DNA from: an uncultured Prosthecobacter sp.
GTDB taxonomy: Bacteria > Verrucomicrobiota > Verrucomicrobiia > Verrucomicrobiales > Verrucomicrobiaceae
Direction of reading: 5' to 3'
DNA: 6,856 nucleotides
Assembly: GCA_937941745.1 (NCBI GenBank)
Contig: CALDGV010000076.1
Coordinates: 1 to 6,856 of the forward strand
Each line of letters begins with the position of its first letter. The first letter of the stretch is position 1. The notes below the pieces were generated by a model. That model searched no databases. It was not told where the DNA came from and saw only the letters and a program-made list of their open reading frames with translations. The position numbers and the translations under genes were made by a program. Positions 4,206 to 6,856 of the stretch are shown piece by piece.

Positions 4206-6856
4206 TCACTCCATCAGCTCGGCGAGCCTGCTGCCTTCGACCCGCACGACCCAGTTTTCGATGTTTTGCACCTGCTCGGTGTCCTCATCGTAGCTGCGCT
4301 CCACGCGGCATTGTACCACGGTGTCGGCGTGCTGGAACATGGTCGGCAGGCGATCCTCAGGGAAGGCCATGATGAGCTGGAGGCCGAAGTTGCGGGCAAG
4401 GGCGAGGCAGTCGTCAATGCGGTCACCGCTGAGCTTGCTGAAGGCCTCATCCATGACCACGAGGCCCAGGTTTTTCTGCTCATCACGACGCCCCAGGTCA
4501 TACACCCGGCGGAACGCGGCGAGGGTGGCGACAAAGAACGGCGCCTGGTTTTCACCACCGCTCTGCTTTTTGGCGCTCTTGTTGAGGCTGATCGCAGCGG
4601 CGTCGCCCCGGCCGGCCGGCTTGGCCTCGATGTCCCAGTGGTGGTAGTAGCGGTAGTCGAGCATGCGCTGGTGGCGCTTGTCTTCGGGATGGTCAGCAGC
4701 ATCGATCGCTGCCATCAGCTCGGCCTTGGCACGCTCGATGTCCTCGCGGCCGGCGGCGTTGAAGAGCTCCATCTCGCTGCCGCTGGGCAAGCCTTTCTCG
4801 ACGAGCGTCCAGATGGCGCTGTGGGCCTTGTCGGCACGGCTGGTGAGCTGGTAGCGCCAGCCCCCAATCTCATGATCCATGGCACGGTTCAGCTCACGCT
4901 TGGTGCGGTCGGCCTCACTGAGCTTTTCGCGCAGCACGTCGAGCACCTGATGCTGCAAACGATCCTCCCATTCACGCTTGGCTTCCAGCGCCGCGGCCTT
5001 GAATCGCTCCAGCTCATGGGTTTCCAGGTCTTCGCGCCGCTGGTCGTAGGCGTCGTTGTCCTCGGCTTCAGCATCGAGGGCATCCCCGAGTTCAGCATGA
5101 ACGGCGACAAGTTCCTGCCTCTGCACGTTGCGCAACCGGCGGGCTTCCTGGGCCCGGGTTTCAAGCTGGAGCGCCAGGGTGGCAGCCATCTCAATGGATC
5201 TGCGCCAGCTCGTGGATTTTTGCCGTTCGGCGGCGATGCGGGCGGTGATTTCGTCATCCGTGACGCCACGCACCAGGGCCCGTGAGGTCTGGCGGGCGAT
5301 GCGGGTCTGTTCTTCCTGGAAGACGCATTCTTGAATAGATTCCTCAAGGCGTGACTTCGCAAGCTCGAAAGCGGTGATAGCCGCTTTGAGGCTGCCAATA
5401 CGTTCGTGAATGCCTTCCAGCGTGGCGTTCTCCACGCGGAGGTTTTCCATGGCTTTCACGTTGTCCGGCGTGGCGAGCAGATCCCAGGTAGCTTGCAGTT
5501 CAGCAAGGTCTTTGCGCAGTTTGGGTAGTTGATACACCTCGTCCGCGCCTTCCGGCACACTGAAACGTTCGAGATGCCATTCTGCGCCACGGTTCAAAAA
5601 AGCACGGAGGTCGTCTCGATCCTGTCGCACCTCTTCGATGACGGCGTCAGTATCGCGTAGATCGTTCTCACATGAATCGCGAAGCCGACGCAACCCCTCT
5701 TCGCCAAGAGTGTGTTTTTCCGGCGTGAGCTTCATGCGACGTGGCGGGTCTTTGAGCCAGCCATCAAGCGAAAGAGCCCGATCATGCTTGTCGAGCTGCG
5801 CGGCCTTGTTCACGGCCACGATGTCGCCCAGGAGCTGATCGAGTACTTTGCCAACGATGGGGTGTTTTGTCTCCACCATCTCACGCAGCGAGCCTTTTTT
5901 GACGTCGGCGCGGATCGCAGCGGCCTCGTCAGGATGAATGAGCAGCTCGTTCGTGCTGCCGGCCTGCTGCGCCTGATCCCACGCGGCACGGAAGTCCTCG
6001 GGAATGATGGCGCGGCGATATATTCCGAGAACGCTCTCGATGAGAGGCCACCATTTTTCAGCGGCAGCCTTCACCTCGACCACACGACCTAGCGCGACGG
6101 CTTTTTGTCCGCGGGCGAGCAGCGCATTGAGCAGCGGCGAGGCGGTGGCATGACCTTCGCGGAGTTGTGTGAGGTCTTTGTGCAGCGCAGCCTTGCGCAT
6201 TTCATGCTCGGCGAGCCGTGCCTCGACAGGGCGGAGTTGCTCCATCGCCTCATCACGTAGCTTGATGTAGGCATGCACGGAGTCGCGGGCGGCAGTGAGC
6301 GCCTTGTTCTCATCCTTGCTTTGCATGCCGGAGATGGCCGCAGAAGCATCCGCGCTATCATTGAGCTGGAGTCGTGCTGCATGCAGCGTCCAGTCCTGCC
6401 AGTGGCGCAGATGCTTGTGAATTTTGTCGCGCAGGCTAATGGAGGCCGTTTCGAGCCTTTCGATTTCTTTTTCGACTTCGCGACGGCGTCGATCGTTGTC
6501 TTCAAGGCGCACGGCTTTGTCACCTAGCGCGGCACGAGCGGCTTCCACAGAGCGGCGCAGCCTTTCGCGCTCATCAAGAGCTTGCTCGTACGCTTTGCGA
6601 TTCTCCTCGTCATCGACGGTTTTTTCCTGCAGCTCGGCGCGGCTGCGCGTAAGACCTTCGAGCGCCTCCTCGTGCTTCAACGCCTCGCTGAGATGCGCAT
6701 ACAGTGAGGACTCGCGCCTGGAAGTGAGCCAGTCCTGATGATGCGCGGAGATCTTTTCCAGGCGCTCCAACTGGTCGTACATTTTCTCCAGCCGCTCCTG
6801 GGCACGACGATGCGCATCCACGCTGGCCTTCACCGCCTTCACGTCCGGCATTCCGG
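4206..6856 (-). CDS. jetC: Wadjet system SMC-like ATPase subunit JetC, C-terminal part (start beyond window)
   Basis: The frame is open from the right edge to a TGA at 4208-4206, about 883 codons. An ATG at 6851 is internal, since it falls in coiled coil and the family needs an N-terminal Walker A that is not present here. Counting from that Met: long charged coiled coil (about 1-245); a hinge-like globular segment (about 254-385) beginning ALGRVVEVKAAAEKWWPLIE; a second coiled coil (about 386-700); the family segment YRYYHHWDIE; the ABC signature KQSGGEN (S764-N768); Walker B LGLVVMDEAF with D801 and catalytic E802; and the D-loop-like SKLSGD. This is the COG4913/SbcC-like SMC architecture of JetC. 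In known systems JetC dimerises with kleisin JetA and KITE-like JetB, extrudes DNA loops using ATP, and licenses JetD to cut small circles. It lies upstream of jetD on the same strand, in the canonical order. No frameshift or missing motif is seen in the visible part. Confidence 0.9.
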   Translation of the reverse strand, partial: GMPDVKAVKASVDAHRRAQERLEKMYDQLERLEKISAHHQDWLTSRRESSLYAHLSEALKHEEALEGLTRSRAELQEKTVDDEENRKAYEQALDERERLRRSVEAARAALGDKAVRLEDNDRRRREVEKEIERLETASISLRDKIHKHLRHWQDWTLHAARLQLNDSADASAAISGMQSKDENKALTAARDSVHAYIKLRDEAMEQLRPVEARLAEHEMRKAALHKDLTQLREGHATASPLLNALLARGQKAVALGRVVEVKAAAEKWWPLIESVLGIYRRAIIPEDFRAAWDQAQQAGSTNELLIHPDEAAAIRADVKKGSLREMVETKHPIVGKVLDQLLGDIVAVNKAAQLDKHDRALSLDGWLKDPPRRMKLTPEKHTLGEEGLRRLRDSCENDLRDTDAVIEEVRQDRDDLRAFLNRGAEWHLERFSVPEGADEVYQLPKLRKDLAELQATWDLLATPDNVKAMENLRVENATLEGIHERIGSLKAAITAFELAKSRLEESIQECVFQEEQTRIARQTSRALVRGVTDDEITARIAAERQKSTSWRRSIEMAATLALQLETRAQEARRLRNVQRQELVAVHAELGDALDAEAEDNDAYDQRREDLETHELERFKAAALEAKREWEDRLQHQVLDVLREKLSEADRTKRELNRAMDHEIGGWRYQLTSRADKAHSAIWTLVEKGLPSGSEMELFNAAGREDIERAKAELMAAIDAADHPEDKRHQRMLDYRYYHHWDIEAKPAGRGDAAAISLNKSAKKQSGGENQAPFFVATLAAFRRVYDLGRRDEQKNLGLVVMDEAFSKLSGDRIDDCLALARNFGLQLIMAFPEDRLPTMFQHADTVVQCRVERSYDEDTEQVQNIENWVVRVEGSRLAELME

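Noticed and set aside
4266..5285. 339-aa plus-strand open frame
   Set aside because: It is antisense to the ATPase head and coiled coil of jetC, where SGGEN and Walker B are clear on the minus strand.
6849..6851. ATG as the true start of jetC
   Set aside because: The frame remains open to the window edge, and the protein would lack the N-terminal Walker A required of an SMC ATPase. The residues here are internal coiled coil.

Overview
This 6.9 kb window of moderately high-GC bacterial DNA holds housekeeping and redox genes on the left and the tail of a Wadjet (JetABCD/EptABCD) plasmid-defence operon on the right. No taxonomic marker gene is present. The style of the genes (a one-lipoyl-domain E2, a double thioredoxin-fold exported protein, an apparent lack of Shine-Dalgarno sequences, palindromic intergenic DNA) suggests a Verrucomicrobiota member such as a Prosthecobacter-like organism. 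That placement is an inference from general resemblance, not a proof.

Layout. Positions 1-258 (+) encode the C-terminal end of a CobW/P47K-family GTPase (putative metallochaperone) whose start lies off the left edge. It converges on 274-1473 (-), an exported protein that fuses a peroxiredoxin-like (PRX_like1-type) domain to a TlpA/ResA-type thioredoxin domain with an intact WCGPC active site. A 156-bp divergent intergenic region (1474-1629) separates this from 1630-2916 (+), the dihydrolipoamide acetyltransferase (E2) of a pyruvate dehydrogenase-type complex. The E2 gene ends at a strong bidirectional hairpin terminator (2946-2984).

The right 3.9 kb, all on the minus strand, is jetC followed by jetD, in the canonical Wadjet order. 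jetC (4206-6856) is cut by the right window edge. It shows coiled coils, a hinge-like domain, the ABC signature SGGEN and Walker B, while the Walker A end lies outside. jetD (2935-4131) is the Toprim-type nuclease subunit, with the motifs VEN and GDTDPSG. jetA and jetB would be expected beyond the right edge. In known Wadjet systems JetABC form an SMC-like loop-extruding motor that recognises small circular DNA, and JetD cleaves it.

Three details stand out. The 74-nt jetC-jetD gap contains a compact palindromic, REP-like element with mutually exclusive pairings and an AGGAGG sequence in a hairpin loop. The convergent terminator shared with the E2 gene lies inside the last codons of jetD, so termination there would leave jetD mRNA without a stop codon. 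The peroxiredoxin-like domain has lost the first cysteine of its family's CxxC motif.
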